Source: Latrodectus hesperus (lineage: Eukaryota; Arthropoda; Arachnida; Araneae; Theridiidae). From it: a DNA stretch of 64,000 bases. The stretch is taken from positions 74,629,890 through 74,693,889 of the forward strand of contig CM075850.1 in NCBI GenBank assembly GCA_037975125.1, in the 5' to 3' direction. The notes below the pieces were generated by a model. It saw only the letters and a list, made by a program, of their open reading frames with translations, did not search any database and was not told where the DNA came from. Below, in pieces: positions 1 to 14,045 of the stretch. Each line of letters starts with the position of its first letter. Position 1 is the first letter of the stretch. A program made the translations under genes and the position numbers.

Positions 1-1198
1 TCATCCCCTCATTCATCAATATCATATCCATTTTCACATTAATCAGATCAAAAAATGAAGAAAAATAAATCTGGTTCCGTTTCTGATAAATTCTTATAAC
101 ATTTTAAAACAATATATCAAATTATATACAGCAAAAAAGTTCCATTTATACATTTTTTTTTTTCTGCGAAAATTCGAAAAAGATTTTCAACTTAAGATAT
201 ACCTTTTAAGAAAAAAATTTTTCCCTTGCCATAAAAAATAAGAAAAAATGAGGTAAAAGTTTTTGGTGAAATGAAGTGAAACCGAAATTAATGTCGTGTG
301 AAACGTATTTTAACATTAAATAGTTCTTGTGAAGGAATAATGAGTGTGTAACGACTTGTTCATATGAGAGACATTTAAAGGGTACGCGTCACCGTAAATA
401 TAATAAAATAATGTCATTAAAATGCTCAAACATTTGTTGAAATCACAAACTTTTTCATAGTGTTGCACTTTTTGCCTACTAATTTTATTTATTACATACA
501 ACAGACTCATAATTAATCGAATATGCGAAAATTGTGCAGAAAATTATGATATATTTGTTCAGATTGAGCTAAAATTTAAAATGTCAAGGAATTACAAAGC
601 TTATTTTTATCTGTTATATAGAATTGCACAATGAATTACGTATTTACTTGAAGCTCAGTTTTAAATTCGCTTATAAAAAATATACAGTTGTTTATTTTAT
701 CAATCCATTATATGGAGTAAATATCAGGAAACTTCATGGTGGCTGGTATTCATTTCATTAGTAACAAAAGATACTTTTTTCTTCAACTTTCTATTAAAAC
801 TACCTTATATTTTTACCCTCCTGATAAGCTATTGAAAGAAACCGCAGAAATTCAAAAAGTATTAAGGATTTCAAATTTTGACAATCGTTCATTGACACCC
901 AAATTTGAGTAATGGTAAAAGAACTGTAGTCTTATTCAAGAATCAATTTTTTATTTGTTACTCACCAGAAATTTCTTTTCACACCAAAGTAATTTTTATT
1001 TAATCTGTAGAGTTAACAATAGAGATTTTTTCATTCTTCCTGTTTTCAGAAGGATAAAAATAACAATTTTTCAGATCATTTCCCTTTAATATAACTCTTT
1101 AATTTCCAGATGTATGTGTGAGATAAGACTTAAATTAAAAATAAATTATCCTTGCACACATAAGCGAAAATTAATCCATTAAACATTGTCTTTAAAAC

Positions 1199-1235
1199 CT
1201 TTTGTCTTTAAAAAAATGATTTTTAAAGACAAAAG
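1199..1235. repeat. Hairpin-forming inverted repeat, 16-bp perfect arms
   Basis: The arms 1199-1214 and 1220-1235 are exact reverse complements and are separated by the 5-base loop aatga. The right arm is followed by a partial direct echo of its tail, with gtctttaaaaaatg near 1242-1255. No coding context is seen. It could be a relic of a small inverted-repeat element or a chance product of slippage. Confidence 0.7.
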
Positions 1236-3754
1236 AACGTGTGTCTTTAAAAAATGGAGTGAATACCGTTAACTCATATATTTGAATTAAACTAATCCAA
1301 AAGTAAATAATTACACTTATATTAACACAAAAATGATTTAAATTTCAAAATCTATTTGGCTGATTATATATGAATAGGAATTTTTTTAATTAATTGACAC
1401 AGAAGAAAAATTCACAAAGTAGGAAAAATAATTAACCACAATATAAATAACTTATTCATCATATTAATTCGTCATATTCAGTATAATCTGATAAAATCAA
1501 TCATATTTTTTTCAAATAACAAAAAAGCAAATATATAAAATAAAAAGTTAGATTATATTTTTATTTTAATATTTGTTACATCGGTCTAATCGAATAAATA
1601 CTCAGTCACTTTAATAGAATAACGTTGCCTGAATATTCAAACCTTTTAAGCAAGAAAAATGTAAGTACCATAATTTGTAAAGGAAATGATGCATCAGCTG
1701 CACTTGAAGGAAATTTTTTTTAATTTACGCAGTACTAGCGTCAAGACTGCGCTAAATTAAATTGCAAGTGACGATACCATAAATATCACAATCTCAAAAA
1801 ATCTTAGTTCATTTTATGATACATGTCATATCATATAAGCATTAATAAGAATGGAAATAACTGAAAACTAAGTTATACGGGAGAAATGTCAAAGATATAT
1901 TTATGTTCAAGAATTGACTCATATTTATTTGTTGAAAATAAATTCACGTGCTTAATATTCATGCTAAATTATAAAAGATATCGCCATAACAAAGAGTTAA
2001 AGTAAGACAGAAATTTTTAAATTTTCTTCTTTTGGTAACAAAAGTAATTACAGGAAATTGTATATCATGTGAAGTCTTCAATATCTGATTTTTTTTCTAA
2101 TCTAGCTAAAAATGGATTGTTTAGAAATAATGATCTATGTTGAAATCGAAATTATTCAAGTCCGCTATGCTGTCACATTTATTTTTTGGCTATACAATCA
2201 ATTGCTTTACCTCGGAATCTAAATTTGACATTTTTTAATCCTAGTTTTAAACCGGTAACATATTTTTTTAAATCGAAAGTTCGCAAAATAGAAATATAAG
2301 TAATAGATATTAATTTTTTAACGCCAACCTACTCACTCTTTATATGTAATGAATTATTAAAAAAAATTATTTAGTCTGAACTACAAAAGCAACACATTAA
2401 AATAAAATTCACGCTGAAAAACTATTTTTATTTTCTTTTTATTGATGAAAAATTTTATTGAAGTAACTACCGAAATTATTTTTTTAAAACAGGTTTTTCT
2501 ATTTTTTTCGATATAGGAAAGCATTTCACTGTTATTTCTCTGAAAAAATTAGCTTTATATAGCTAACTATTCAGCTGTTTGTTTTGAAGAAAGAAGCGAC
2601 ACTACATCTTTTCTTCTTTAATATCTGTGTGTGAAAATTGTTTCTCATTCTCATTCATAATTTCCTCAATCGCATAAATATCCTATATTTCTAAGGCAAA
2701 TATTCTATCCAAGTCAACATTCAAAAAATCCTGAAATGAAAATTCAGGCTGCAGTACGCTATCAATTGGTCTGAAATTCATAGATTAAAGTTCATTTTTA
2801 CTAATAAATATAAATATTATTGGCTATCTTCTGTTACGATGGCTGCTTTAAAGGTTGTTGCCAAAATGACTTAAATATCGTTTTTTCTGTAACATCATCC
2901 TAAGCATAGATTAACAAATGCATTGCGTCTATCTTAATTTCATAAGGCCATTCCAAGTGATGATCACTCCTACAAAAGTGCATGCATTACTTGCATTTGA
3001 ATCCATTGATTGTACCTTAATGAATGTTCTGTAAGACGAGAAAGAGTCCTCACAAGTAGCTTAAAAAAATTTGGGCTTTCAACATCCGCAATGCAGTTAG
3101 TTATTTGTAATTCAAATGATTCACTATTCTCCAATAAACACTTTAATCTAAGCTGTTTTTTTACTATAAAATGAAATAAAAATAAAAATAATTAATTAAA
3201 AAATTAGATTATATAAAAAATAAGCTCAAGCAAATGATCACGAAAAGGAGTTCACAAAATTAGTATTTTTCTTAATTTTAATTCTTTGCGGGAGTTAAAA
3301 TTATCTCTCATGGTACTAAATTAGGGACAAGCCACTAACTGCAAAATTGCGAGTGCTTAATACGTGTTTACTCGAAAGTGATAAAAGTTTTACTTAACTA
3401 ATTTATTAAGTAATTTTTAGTTAATTTGAAAAATACATGGAGAGCAACTGAAGCGAATATAAACATTTATCTTAGGGATCACAAGTTCAAAACCAAAATT
3501 CTTCAGTTCTTCTAATAATTTCTTTGATTTCAGTGCAAGAGAATTTCTTCATTTAATAAAATATTCTCATTTGTATAAAATAATAGAAAAATGTTTTCTA
3601 TTATCAACATGCTCTGACAAACTGATTCTGATGTATGTTAAATATTATCCTTTTGTGAAATCTAAAATGGCATTTTTTAAAGATTTTTATCTTTTTGATT
3701 GTTTTACAGATTTGTTTGCATTTTATACTCGTTATAGCTTTGAGACAGCATACA

Positions 3755-3766
3755 AGATGGCGCCAC
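3755..3766 (+). promoter_or_regulatory. CTCF-like motif AGATGGCGCCAC
   Basis: The 12-mer agatggcgccac fits the core of the CTCF consensus (AG, purine, G/T, GGC, purine, S, Y), a motif conserved from insects to vertebrates. It stands out as the only GC-rich word in this neighbourhood. Function is inferred from the motif alone, and AGATGGCGC words can also occur in unrelated repeats. Confidence 0.3.
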
Positions 3767-4930
3767 ATCGTCTCATATCTGTAATTAATATCGCATTTTC
3801 TTATTGTATAACTTTTTCTCAGTAATTCATAAAAACAATTTTTTTATGCGCATACTTATTAATAAGTTAAAAGCAAAAATTTATTTTTTCCTCGCTTTAT
3901 TTTTTATTTTTTTAATAGTTCGTAAGCATAAAATTTTTTTATTAAAATATTTTTATTATAAAAAAATTAAATTTATTTCAAAATTTTTTTGATTAAACTA
4001 ATTTATTATTATTTATCCCTGAACAGAAACAAAAAAAACGTTATCCTTCGATTCGTTGCTGAAGCCATACTTGTTAAAAAAAAAGAGTACTTATTTTGTA
4101 TTTAGTGACATTTCTGCATCTTTTGGATTGAAAAAATCTCAAATATGATTCTATTCACAATAGGGCTTTGGAAAACATTTCTGCTTTTTCAATATGTATA
4201 TATCTGTCTGGATATCAGTTTATAAGACCTTGCTTTGCCCATTTTTGATACGGATATACGAACTCTAATATTTGAAAAGAGTCCACTAGAAAAAAAATCA
4301 TTGTTGATCTCCAATAAAAACCTTACAACTGCTGAAGAGGCGCAAACTCCAAAATATAACATTCAATAAATTCTTTATTGCTCGGCTCAACTAACCCTAC
4401 ACCTAAAGTCTAAATTCCTCTTAAGAATGCGCCTTCTTTAACAAAGCCTCAAATCCTGCATTCACAATTCTTCTCTGAATTTTAGAAAAAATTTGGAATA
4501 ATTTTTTTCTATATGACATTTTGCAAAAATCTGAGTCTTATTAATAAACGAATCAGGTTTCCATTATCTTTATCTACAGTTTACATGATTATATATTCAA
4601 TTCAAGAATTAACCTGTTAGTAAGAAATAAATAGGATGTCTTATATTCTTGAATATATAATGTTTTTATGCAATGTTCTGGTTTAAAATGCTATACTATA
4701 GCCGAAATTAGTTTTAATCTAATTTGAAATGGAAATTCAGTCCAGTTGCGACTTCCGCTGTATCACAATTTCCTGTCATTTGCTGAAAATCTCTTTGTCT
4801 ACATCTTCGAAAAGCTGAAACATCTAGAAAGGCTAAACTCGAACATGAAACCGAGATTTATCAGATACCGGTTTCATAATCGAGGTAACTTGAAATAATC
4901 AATACGTAGCCATTTCCAACAGTATATTCT

Positions 4931-4980
4931 TCAGCATATAGCTGTATCAGCATATAGCTGTAATCAGCATATAGCTGTAT
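4931..4980. repeat. Triple tandem repeat of tcagcatatagctgta
   Basis: Three copies of a 16-18 bp unit, tcagcatatagctgta with a one-base length change, lie head to tail. Each unit is itself partly self-complementary around agc-tata-gct. This is a short satellite-like expansion and no gene is attached. Confidence 0.75.
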
Positions 4981-6482
4981 AATACAATACAAATGGAAAA
5001 TAAATATACTGCTGCAAACTTTTTATTACAATTTAGCCATATCGAAACTATTTTAGTCTCGATCATTGAACAGTGCTTTCCACAAAACAGTAGGTTTTAA
5101 GCTAGATAGATAGAACTTATTTAAAACAAAGACATTCCCATTCTTTTTCATAATAGTACTTGATACAGCTTCATAATTTAACTAACATATGCAAATTTAA
5201 AAGTTTCCTAAAGCTATTCAGTCAATTTGGGTTATTCTTAAGGCACACCTTAGAGAAACCAGAATAAAATATTAATGAAATTAAAATGTCAGTCTTCAAA
5301 TTCTGTATGTAATTAAATTATGTTTAAAAAAAACTTTGTTAAAAAAGTAATTCGAAAAATATTTTTATAATATATAGATATTTTAATTTTATTCTAATTT
5401 TTGCCTAAAAAATTATTTCATTTATTTAAATTTATAACAGGAAGTTAAGCCTTTTCGGTAGGTGTTTACTCCATCAATCTGATTTAACTTGAAAAAAAAT
5501 AACGCATTGCTGGATTTTCAGAGAACTTTCTATCTGGCCTTGCCTATTTTTATGGAGAAAAATATTTTCAAACAGACACTTTAAAAGCAAATGGGTTAAT
5601 TATGGAAATACAGAGGCATTACATCCTCCACAGTTACAATTTTTTGGAGAATTTAAATGGAGTTCAACAAAATGTTATATCTAAATTCAAAATATTTTTA
5701 AACAAAAATAAAAAATAATATGCTAAGAAAAGTTCTTTAGTAGCAAAAATACTTCTTATAAAATATGAAATCATAATAAAATTGATTATATGATTTTACT
5801 AGAAACTATTTTTCAACATTTTAAAATGAGATAATCACAAAGGTCTTGGAAATTTTGCAATTAAAAAATTAAACATTTCGCAAAGTAATTAATAAAGTAT
5901 CACTTAATTTTTAATTTACTAATTTTTTATCAGTACTAGTTGAAAATTTGGGCAAATAATTAATAGATGTCAACTCTTTTATATTTATGAGATTCAAAGG
6001 TTTTCTAAAGAAGTCTCAGTCAAACAATCATTATTTTTATCACAATTCTAGAAATCGTGTATAAGGAATGTTTCATAAAAAGATATGTGAAAATATTCCT
6101 GAAAACTAAGATTTCAAATATTCATTAAACGCTCAAGACAAAATATGTAAATCGGATAATATGTTTCTATATTATAAAGGGGAAAATAATGCAAATTTAT
6201 AACAAAAATAAAGATGTCGGCCAATATCGCAGAACACCGAAAAATAGGTCATTCTTGCTCTGCAAGTATCAACGAAAAATAATTTCTAGCGCTTAAGATC
6301 GATAATTTACATCAATAATCATCCATTTATGAAGCTAGAAGACAATTAGTTTCAGAAAATATTACTATGAGTAAAGAGAATTTTAAAAAAACAGAAATTC
6401 AAAGGAAAAAATATGTGGTCAAAGAGTTTGATTATTTTATAATAAATTCCATAAATATATAGAAAAAGTACCTAAAAAAATT

Positions 6483-6654
6483 GAAATTTTTAAGAAATTG
6501 AAAAGCAAAATAATGAAATTTTTAATGGATTGAAAAGCAAAATAATAAGGAAATTTTTAATGGATTGAAAAGCAAAATAATAAGGAAATTTTTAAGGAAT
6601 TGAAAAGCAAAATAATAATGAAATTTTTAAGGAATTGAAAAGCAAAATAATAAT
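6483..6654. repeat. Minisatellite, five copies of a 32-35 bp unit
   Basis: Five consecutive copies start with gaaatttttaa and end with gaaaagcaaaataat. Unit lengths are 32, 35, 35, 35 and 35 bases, and substitutions are confined to the middle (ggaattg versus tggattg). The array is continuous with no unique spacers, so it is a tandem minisatellite and not a CRISPR. Higher identity between neighbouring copies suggests recent slippage. Confidence 0.9.
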
Positions 6655-9600
6655 GTTAAAAATAGAAACCTATAAAATTTGACTCTAATAATGGAAGCTT
6701 CATTGGTCAAAATCAAGAACTAATTTCATTGCTATAGAATATAGAAAATTTTATTTTCTTGCGTGGAGGAAAAAAACTCTAATGACATATTAACAAACAT
6801 AAATAGCTATATTTGTTACGAAACAGTATTGCAAAAGTAAAGTTTTCACATAAAGTTAATATTTGATTTTCCAGGAAAATATCGAGAACATAAAAGTCAT
6901 CAGACTCTGTACTTAGACCAATTAAATATGAACTACACTTAAATAAGAAAAAAATAATAAAAACTACATGAGATAAAGATATTTTATTAAATAACATAGT
7001 AAATATTTATTTAAGTTTCTAAGCGAATTCAACAGTTACCATATTTTTAAATGAGGTTTTCTAATGTATTAAAATATTTCTCGTTTAACACAGCACTATA
7101 ACAGGCATTTATGAAGGTTGTCACGAAATCTCCCATTTTAATTTCTTTAGCAAAGTTTGTGTTTTATGTCTTGACATTACCACACTGTAGTATGCCATTA
7201 TCGTTTAATTTGTCACATCGATGTGATTTTTTATTCCCTTTTACTAATTCTGTAATATATAAAAATATTTCAGTTCAAAAATTTTGACCCATTTATCCAA
7301 TTTAAAATTATTAAGATCCAGTCTTCAAGACATTCGTTGGTGAAACACAACTAAGCAGCTTTCTTTATGAATAATTCTTGTATCAGTTTTTTAACAACTC
7401 AAAAGTACTATCTATTCAATATATTTCGCCAATTGGCAGCGAGTATAATTTAGCCTTTGATTTATTTTTGTATCTTTCAACATAATTCATCAAATTTGTT
7501 TATTAATTTAATTTTTAATGCTCCCCCCTTTGGAATTCAAGAAAAATTCATCCATATTTTCAAATTTTCCCTTCAACTTACATGTACTTTTAGATTCCAA
7601 TTAAAATTTATTTAACATGATAGTTAAAACTTACGTAGATCAAATTTTTAAAGTGTCGAAATAAAATTAGGAATATAATACAACAATAAGCGCTATATGA
7701 CTATATCAAAGCAACAATTTTGAAACTATTCAGATTGTGTGTATATTCGATTTACCAAAATGATTTAAGTCTTATGAATATCAATTATAGTTTAAAAATT
7801 TTTATGACCTTCCTAAATTGAATAGTGTTCGTTTTTTTCTGATTCTATTAAATAAAGTACTAATGGTTCAAAAAGTATTTTAATGAATAAATATTTAATC
7901 ACATTTATGTAAATGCATATCAACTTACTTCAAAATTTTCTTTGTTTCAAATGTATTTTTTGTAACCTTCTTTTCCTACCAAGCCTTTTCTCTTTTCATA
8001 TAAGTGATATGTATTATCTTGATAATCACATGTATGAACCTATAGTTTTCATCAATTAATAAACAAATTAAATTTTGCGAATTTTGAATCAGAAATTCTA
8101 AATTTCTTTATCAAAAAATGTTCACAAAACTTGGTTGAATTTACGGTGAGCTATAGACTGGGTCTTTTCATAATGTTTTACTACGTAATAATTATTTAAG
8201 GATATGTTTTCTGCTTTTATCATATTTGAAATCCAATTGTCATAGGATTATATCTATCAAAAATATAATCCATAACTGCGGAGAAATCTGAATGTTAAAG
8301 CTGTATTATTTACTTGCATTATACAATGCAAAAAATATTTAATATTTATTACTAGGGTTTATTATTTAATACAAATCACAACTTGGCTAATGTACTAACT
8401 TATATATTCAGATTTTTAATATATCAGAAGTAAGAACCACTGAGTATACAATAATCGAAACAAGTTGTAGCATTCTATTCTATAAATGGAATGAATCCCA
8501 ACCAAAATTCAATCTCAAAATAGTGTCCGAATTTTCAATTTAAAATTCTAAATGTTTATTGTATGACGTAGTAATTGAAGAATACGAACTATCTTTATCC
8601 CGCTATTCTAATAAAATATTCTTTAGTTTTCTTAATTTTCGTTTTAATTCTAAATATTAGAAATGAATTTTGAATCTTAATAATCTGTATGATTGAATTT
8701 TTAAAGGAATATAAACTATTTTCGTCTTTACTGATATCTGATCAGCTTCAAATTGGAAGTGATATTGAATTTGAAGAGAATAATCCTCTAATGCAATAGA
8801 AAAAGTGAGAGAAGAAAAATTATGTGTGCCTAAAAATTATTGAGACGAAGTAAGAAAAGGGTGATTTTGAAGAAATTGATACAAAACTTCTCTATAAAAT
8901 TAAATTTATATTACATTTAACCTGTTTTTTTTTTTGAATTATTTAGAAATATCGTTAGAAATATTATTCCCGTATTTATGATGATGATGACGTAATCATG
9001 ACATCAAAATATTGATGTTCAGGGAAAAAAAACAATCTCTCAAATACGTGAAAAGACGAATATAAAATAAAAGAGATATAACATGGTTTAGAAAGAGATT
9101 TCAACCTTATGAACCCAATGGATCCGACTAATTTAATCTAAAAATAAATTCAATCTATCACTTGAAAATGCGCTTTTGTAAAAATTAAATTTGTTCGCTA
9201 ACTGTGGACTTCGCTCTTTGCTTTTCTTATATGGACGAATTTATTCTTTTTTTTCTATTTTACAAAGTATTGCTCTCATTACATATTCCAATTTATTTTA
9301 CTTAGAAATTTATAGGACTACAATAATTTTTTATTCAAAAAATAATAAAACCACATCGAAAGATATTGAAAATTTTAAAATAATTTCGATTCAAATATAC
9401 CTTAAAATAAAAAAAATAAAATTCTAATAAAATCTCTTTTTTAACTGAAATAAAATATATGATTAATTATCAAGCCGAGTAAAAATAAAAACGTACTGTA
9501 TTGAAATTTTTGAGCAATATAAAGTAGAATTTTAATGAAAAAAGGTTTATGTGTTTTTGAACAATTACTTCGGAAAGTAAAAATTTAAGAAAGTTTTCCT

Positions 9601-10189
9601 AGAAAATACCAAGAAGCATATACATACGACTTGGTACTAGAAGGAATTTATTTGACACCTGAATGGTCTAGTTTAATTAAAGATTCCAAATTAATATATA
9701 AAATCAATTTATTTGGAACCTTTAATTAAATAAAATCTATAAAAATAAATTATTTTTAATTTAATAATTAACAAATCACTTTTAAGCATTTCAAAACAAT
9801 ATTATTTAAAACCAACAATAAAGATGAAACAAAATTATTTAAAATGAGATCAAATGAAAAGGATCAATTTAAAATGAAAACTAACAAAATTATTTAAAAT
9901 GAACAAAATAAATTTCGTATTTTAATAACACACGAATGAAATAAAATTGCGGATAATAAAATTATGCAGAACTTAAACCTAAAAATAATTTTTACACTTG
10001 AACAACTTATTATATTTGCTATCGTAAAAAAATTTTGACTACTACTTTTGATTAAAAAAAGCAAAGCGAGTAAACAGTATATTGTCAACAAATATTTTTT
10101 ATTTGGTGAAAGATATGCATCATTAATATTTCTCGAAAGAAATGAAAATTATATTCCAAACTTGTCTAAAAAAAGTGGAGTAAGAAGTA

Positions 10190-11490
10190 CGAGGTTTGTC
10201 CGGAAAATACGTATAAAAGTCGAATAATAACTTTATTTTACAGCTTGCAGCCACCGCCAGGTGGCACTACTGTTGTAACCAATCCCATCAACGCTCAGTT
10301 CGAGTCACACCGCTCTGCGTGTAAGTAGGAGTGTGCGGGTCTTGTTGAAAGTTACCCTTTTTCACCTGCCGTCGGCATGGAGCTCTTCTGATTGAGGAAC
10401 GCGCATCAACATCAAGTTTCTTGCAAAGCTGGGCAAGAATGGCCGTGAGATTTTTGAGTGTTTGAAACAAGTTTACGGAGACAATTCTCTGAAGGAACCA
10501 ACCGGGAAAGGGTGGTTAAAAAGGTTCCGGGAAGACCGAGAAGACGTGAAAAATGACCCTCGCCCAGGACGCCCGTCGACATGATGAAAATGTTGAACGA
10601 ATTCGGGCTTGTGTTCTTAAAGACCGTAGATTGACAGTCAGAATGATTGCTGATTCAATCCCCAAAGCAATCGTTCACGAAATTCTGACACAAAAACTGG
10701 AAATGAAGAAATTGTGTGCGAAAATCGTACCGAAGCTTTTGACGCCAGAACAGAAAACAAAGAGGGTTGAGTGCTGTGAGGATTGGTTGGAAGCAGAAGA
10801 AAGAGGGGACTTTCTTAACCGAGTCGTCACTGGAGACGAGTCCTGGTTTTACGAATTCAATGTGGAGCTCAGATCTCAAAGCAAGGAATTGAAGCTAGCG
10901 GGAGAACCGAGAACAAAAAAGTCGCGATAATCGAGGTCCAATGTGAAGACAATGTTGATTGTCTTCTTTGATTCTAGGGGCATTGCTCACAAGGAATTTG
11001 TCCTTCTCGGCCAGAGAGTGAACGGTAATTTTTATATTGAAGTTTTGACGCGTCTCAGAGCTCATGTAGCCCAAGTTCGACTGCATTTGGCAAAAGGGGG
11101 CAGGTCGATCCTTCATCATGACATGCGCCTGCTCACACCTCGCTCGATGTGCGTGAGTTTTTGGCCCGAAGCTCAATCACCGTAACAGACCACCCGCTTT
11201 ACTCACCCGATTTAGCCCCTTGTGACTTCTTCTTGTTCCCGAAATGCAAAATGATGCTGTAGGGGCGGCACTTGGTAGATGCAGAAGTCATCAAGGCTGA
11301 AACGACACGACAATTGAACAGCTTCACAAGTGAAGACTTTCAGCAATGTTATCAACAGTGGAAACGGTGTTGGCAGAAATGTATCTCGTCTCAGGGTAAA
11401 TACTTTGAAGAAGACCATATTGTAATACCTGAATAAATGTAAAATAAAGTTATTATTCAACTTTTATACGTATTTTCCGGACAAACCTCG
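10190..11490 (+). mobile_element. Full-length but decayed mariner transposon
   Basis: The element is 1301 bp, the usual mariner size, and is bounded by terminal inverted repeats that begin cgaggtttgtccggaaaata. The inverted repeats match over about 53 bp with one mismatch (position 32). Both ends are flanked by the TA target duplication expected of Tc1/mariner insertion (10188-10189 and 11491-11492). The right end abuts a long (TA)n array, which probably supplied the TA target. The internal coding region is a mariner transposase pseudogene. The near-identical ends beside a broken coding region suggest a moderately old copy. Confidence 0.95.
10377..11436 (+). pseudogene. Mariner transposase pseudogene
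   Basis: The translated fragments run in order along a mariner transposase, a cut-and-paste DNA transposase with a D,D34D active site. The N-terminal helix-turn-helix part includes KFLAKLGKNGREIFECL and the linker RPGRPS. It is followed by the VCAKIVPKLLTPEQK-like region, the first catalytic Asp in VTGDESW (about 10831-10851), KTMLIVFFDSRGI, the second Asp in LHHD (about 11120), and the third Asp in YSPDLAPCDFFLFP. The C-terminus ends at the TAA at 11434-11436. Lesions are a frameshift near 10570-10590, an in-frame TAA at 10928-10930, a one-base deletion just after the HHD codons (about 11123), and a TAG at 11260-11262. The start is probably the ATG at 10377, with a further frame problem soon after it. 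It cannot encode an active enzyme. Confidence 0.9.
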
Positions 11491-12987
<1,497 letters not shown>

Positions 12988-13315
12988 AGGCTGTGGTGGC
13001 CAGTTTGGTAGGGCAATCGTTATCATTATCGGAAGGAGTGAGTTTGAATTCCGAACCACAATCGTAGATCCGCCGTGTTAGCTAATGGCAGCTGGATCAC
13101 TTGAAATATGCCTTGGTTGCAATGTCCTCCATCCAAAATGATACCTCTGGGAAGGACAGGCCAAGTCTGAGGGTCTCCTACTTGCTTCCTGCATATAAAT
13201 TAAGAAGATCATTCACTTCCGTGTCTACTATGGCATACCCATTGTATGTCCCACCGTATAAAGTGCCATCTCTTCCGAACCTTGTAGTGTGAAAAAGGTG
13301 AATGAAAAAGATCGG
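12988..13315 (+). repeat. tRNA-derived SINE, copy 1
   Basis: The left part carries a polymerase III A box (tggccagtttgg, 12996-13007) and a B box (agtttgaattcc, 13041-13052) at tRNA-like spacing. A tRNA-unrelated body follows. It shares several blocks in order with the element at about 13735-14045: a ctgg(g/a)-cac-tt(a/g)aa block, a ttg-aat-cgca/caatgtcctcca block, aaatgata-ctct(g/a)gg, and then a block ending ...caagt, ggtct-ctt and gaaga. The head is tRNA-like but too degraded for a working tRNA. An open frame of 63 codons inside it is not a gene. Confidence 0.75.
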
Positions 13316-13552
13316 ACATTAGAATAATATATTTTCACATATTTTTGACTCATATTCCCACTTTCAATCCCAATTTGCTGCCAATATTTTTTCTAATAGA
13401 CTGCAAAGTCTTCAAATTTCGGCAATTATTTTAGATGGCTTTATTATAACCAAAAATAAAGTTTTCATTGGAACAAAACGCTATACCTTAAACTATAAAA
13501 AATAGTTCATGCAAAAAAAGATTAAGATATTTAGGCTTTATAGCTATTAAAA

Positions 13553-13628
13553 ATGCATTTATTTTTTACTTTTTTTTATATTTTTTTATTTATTTTTTTA
13601 TTTATTTATTTATTTATTTATTTTTTTT
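13553..13628. repeat. T-rich (TTTA)n simple repeat
   Basis: A T-rich tract passes into several tttattta units on the plus strand, between the two SINE copies. It could be a simple repeat or a decayed poly-A tail of a minus-strand retroelement. No coding content is seen. Confidence 0.85.
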
Positions 13629-13734
13629 GCTCTTGATTACATACTATATGCTAAATAATTTTAAGAACATTTTCATAGAGAATACTGTAAAGCTTTTAGA
13701 TTTAATTAATGTTTACTTATTTTCTTAATTGTAT

Positions 13735-14045
13735 GACGTAGTAATTAATCGGAAAGGGCGTTGCGCTTATTATCAGAAAATAGGGAGTTCGAATTCCGGT
13801 TTAAGGGAAGATCCTTCGCGTTTATTATACGCAACTGGGCCACGTTAAATAGGTTGTAATCGCACTGTCCTCCAAGTGAAATGATAACTCTAGGGATGGC
13901 GGGTCAAGTAATAGGGGGTCTTCTGCTTGATATCTGCTTCTAAATTATACGAAGACTCCCACCCTGCTGTTTCCACTAACTGGTTGAGCCCAACTCAGAT
14001 CTAGGTACAGGGAAGTATGCTGGAGCAACGACTACAACATGCGTG
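13735..14045 (+). repeat. tRNA-derived SINE, copy 2
   Basis: This is the same family and orientation as the copy about 700 bp upstream. The B box agttcgaattcc is at 13796-13807 and is closer to the canonical GGTTCGANTCC than in copy 1. The A-box region is degraded. The body includes the shared blocks and a tail containing gaagactcccaccctgctg and gagcccaactcagatctagg. Target duplications are not clear. Confidence 0.75.

Larger units (their letters stand above)
1..10187. other. AT-rich intergenic region without recognised genes
   Basis: The stretch is strongly AT-rich with short open frames only (none above 85 codons). None shows a recognisable motif, a signal peptide followed by good splice sites, or a codon pattern different from the background. 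It contains a 16-bp-stem hairpin near 1.2 kb, a triple 17-bp repeat near 4.9 kb, a CTCF-like motif near 3.76 kb and a five-copy minisatellite near 6.5 kb, each listed separately. Long introns of an unseen gene cannot be excluded. Confidence 0.6.

Noticed and set aside
3571..3825. 84-codon plus-strand frame
   Set aside because: It is Phe/Tyr/Leu-rich from AT-rich codons, with no motif; the GC word inside it is better explained as a CTCF-like site.
6483..6654. Regular 35-bp repeats that might be taken for a CRISPR array
   Set aside because: Copies are contiguous with no unique spacers, there are no cas genes, and the genome is eukaryotic.
10655..11460. Minus-strand frames over the first mariner
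   Set aside because: The plus strand carries the ordered transposase motifs; the opposite frames are shadows.
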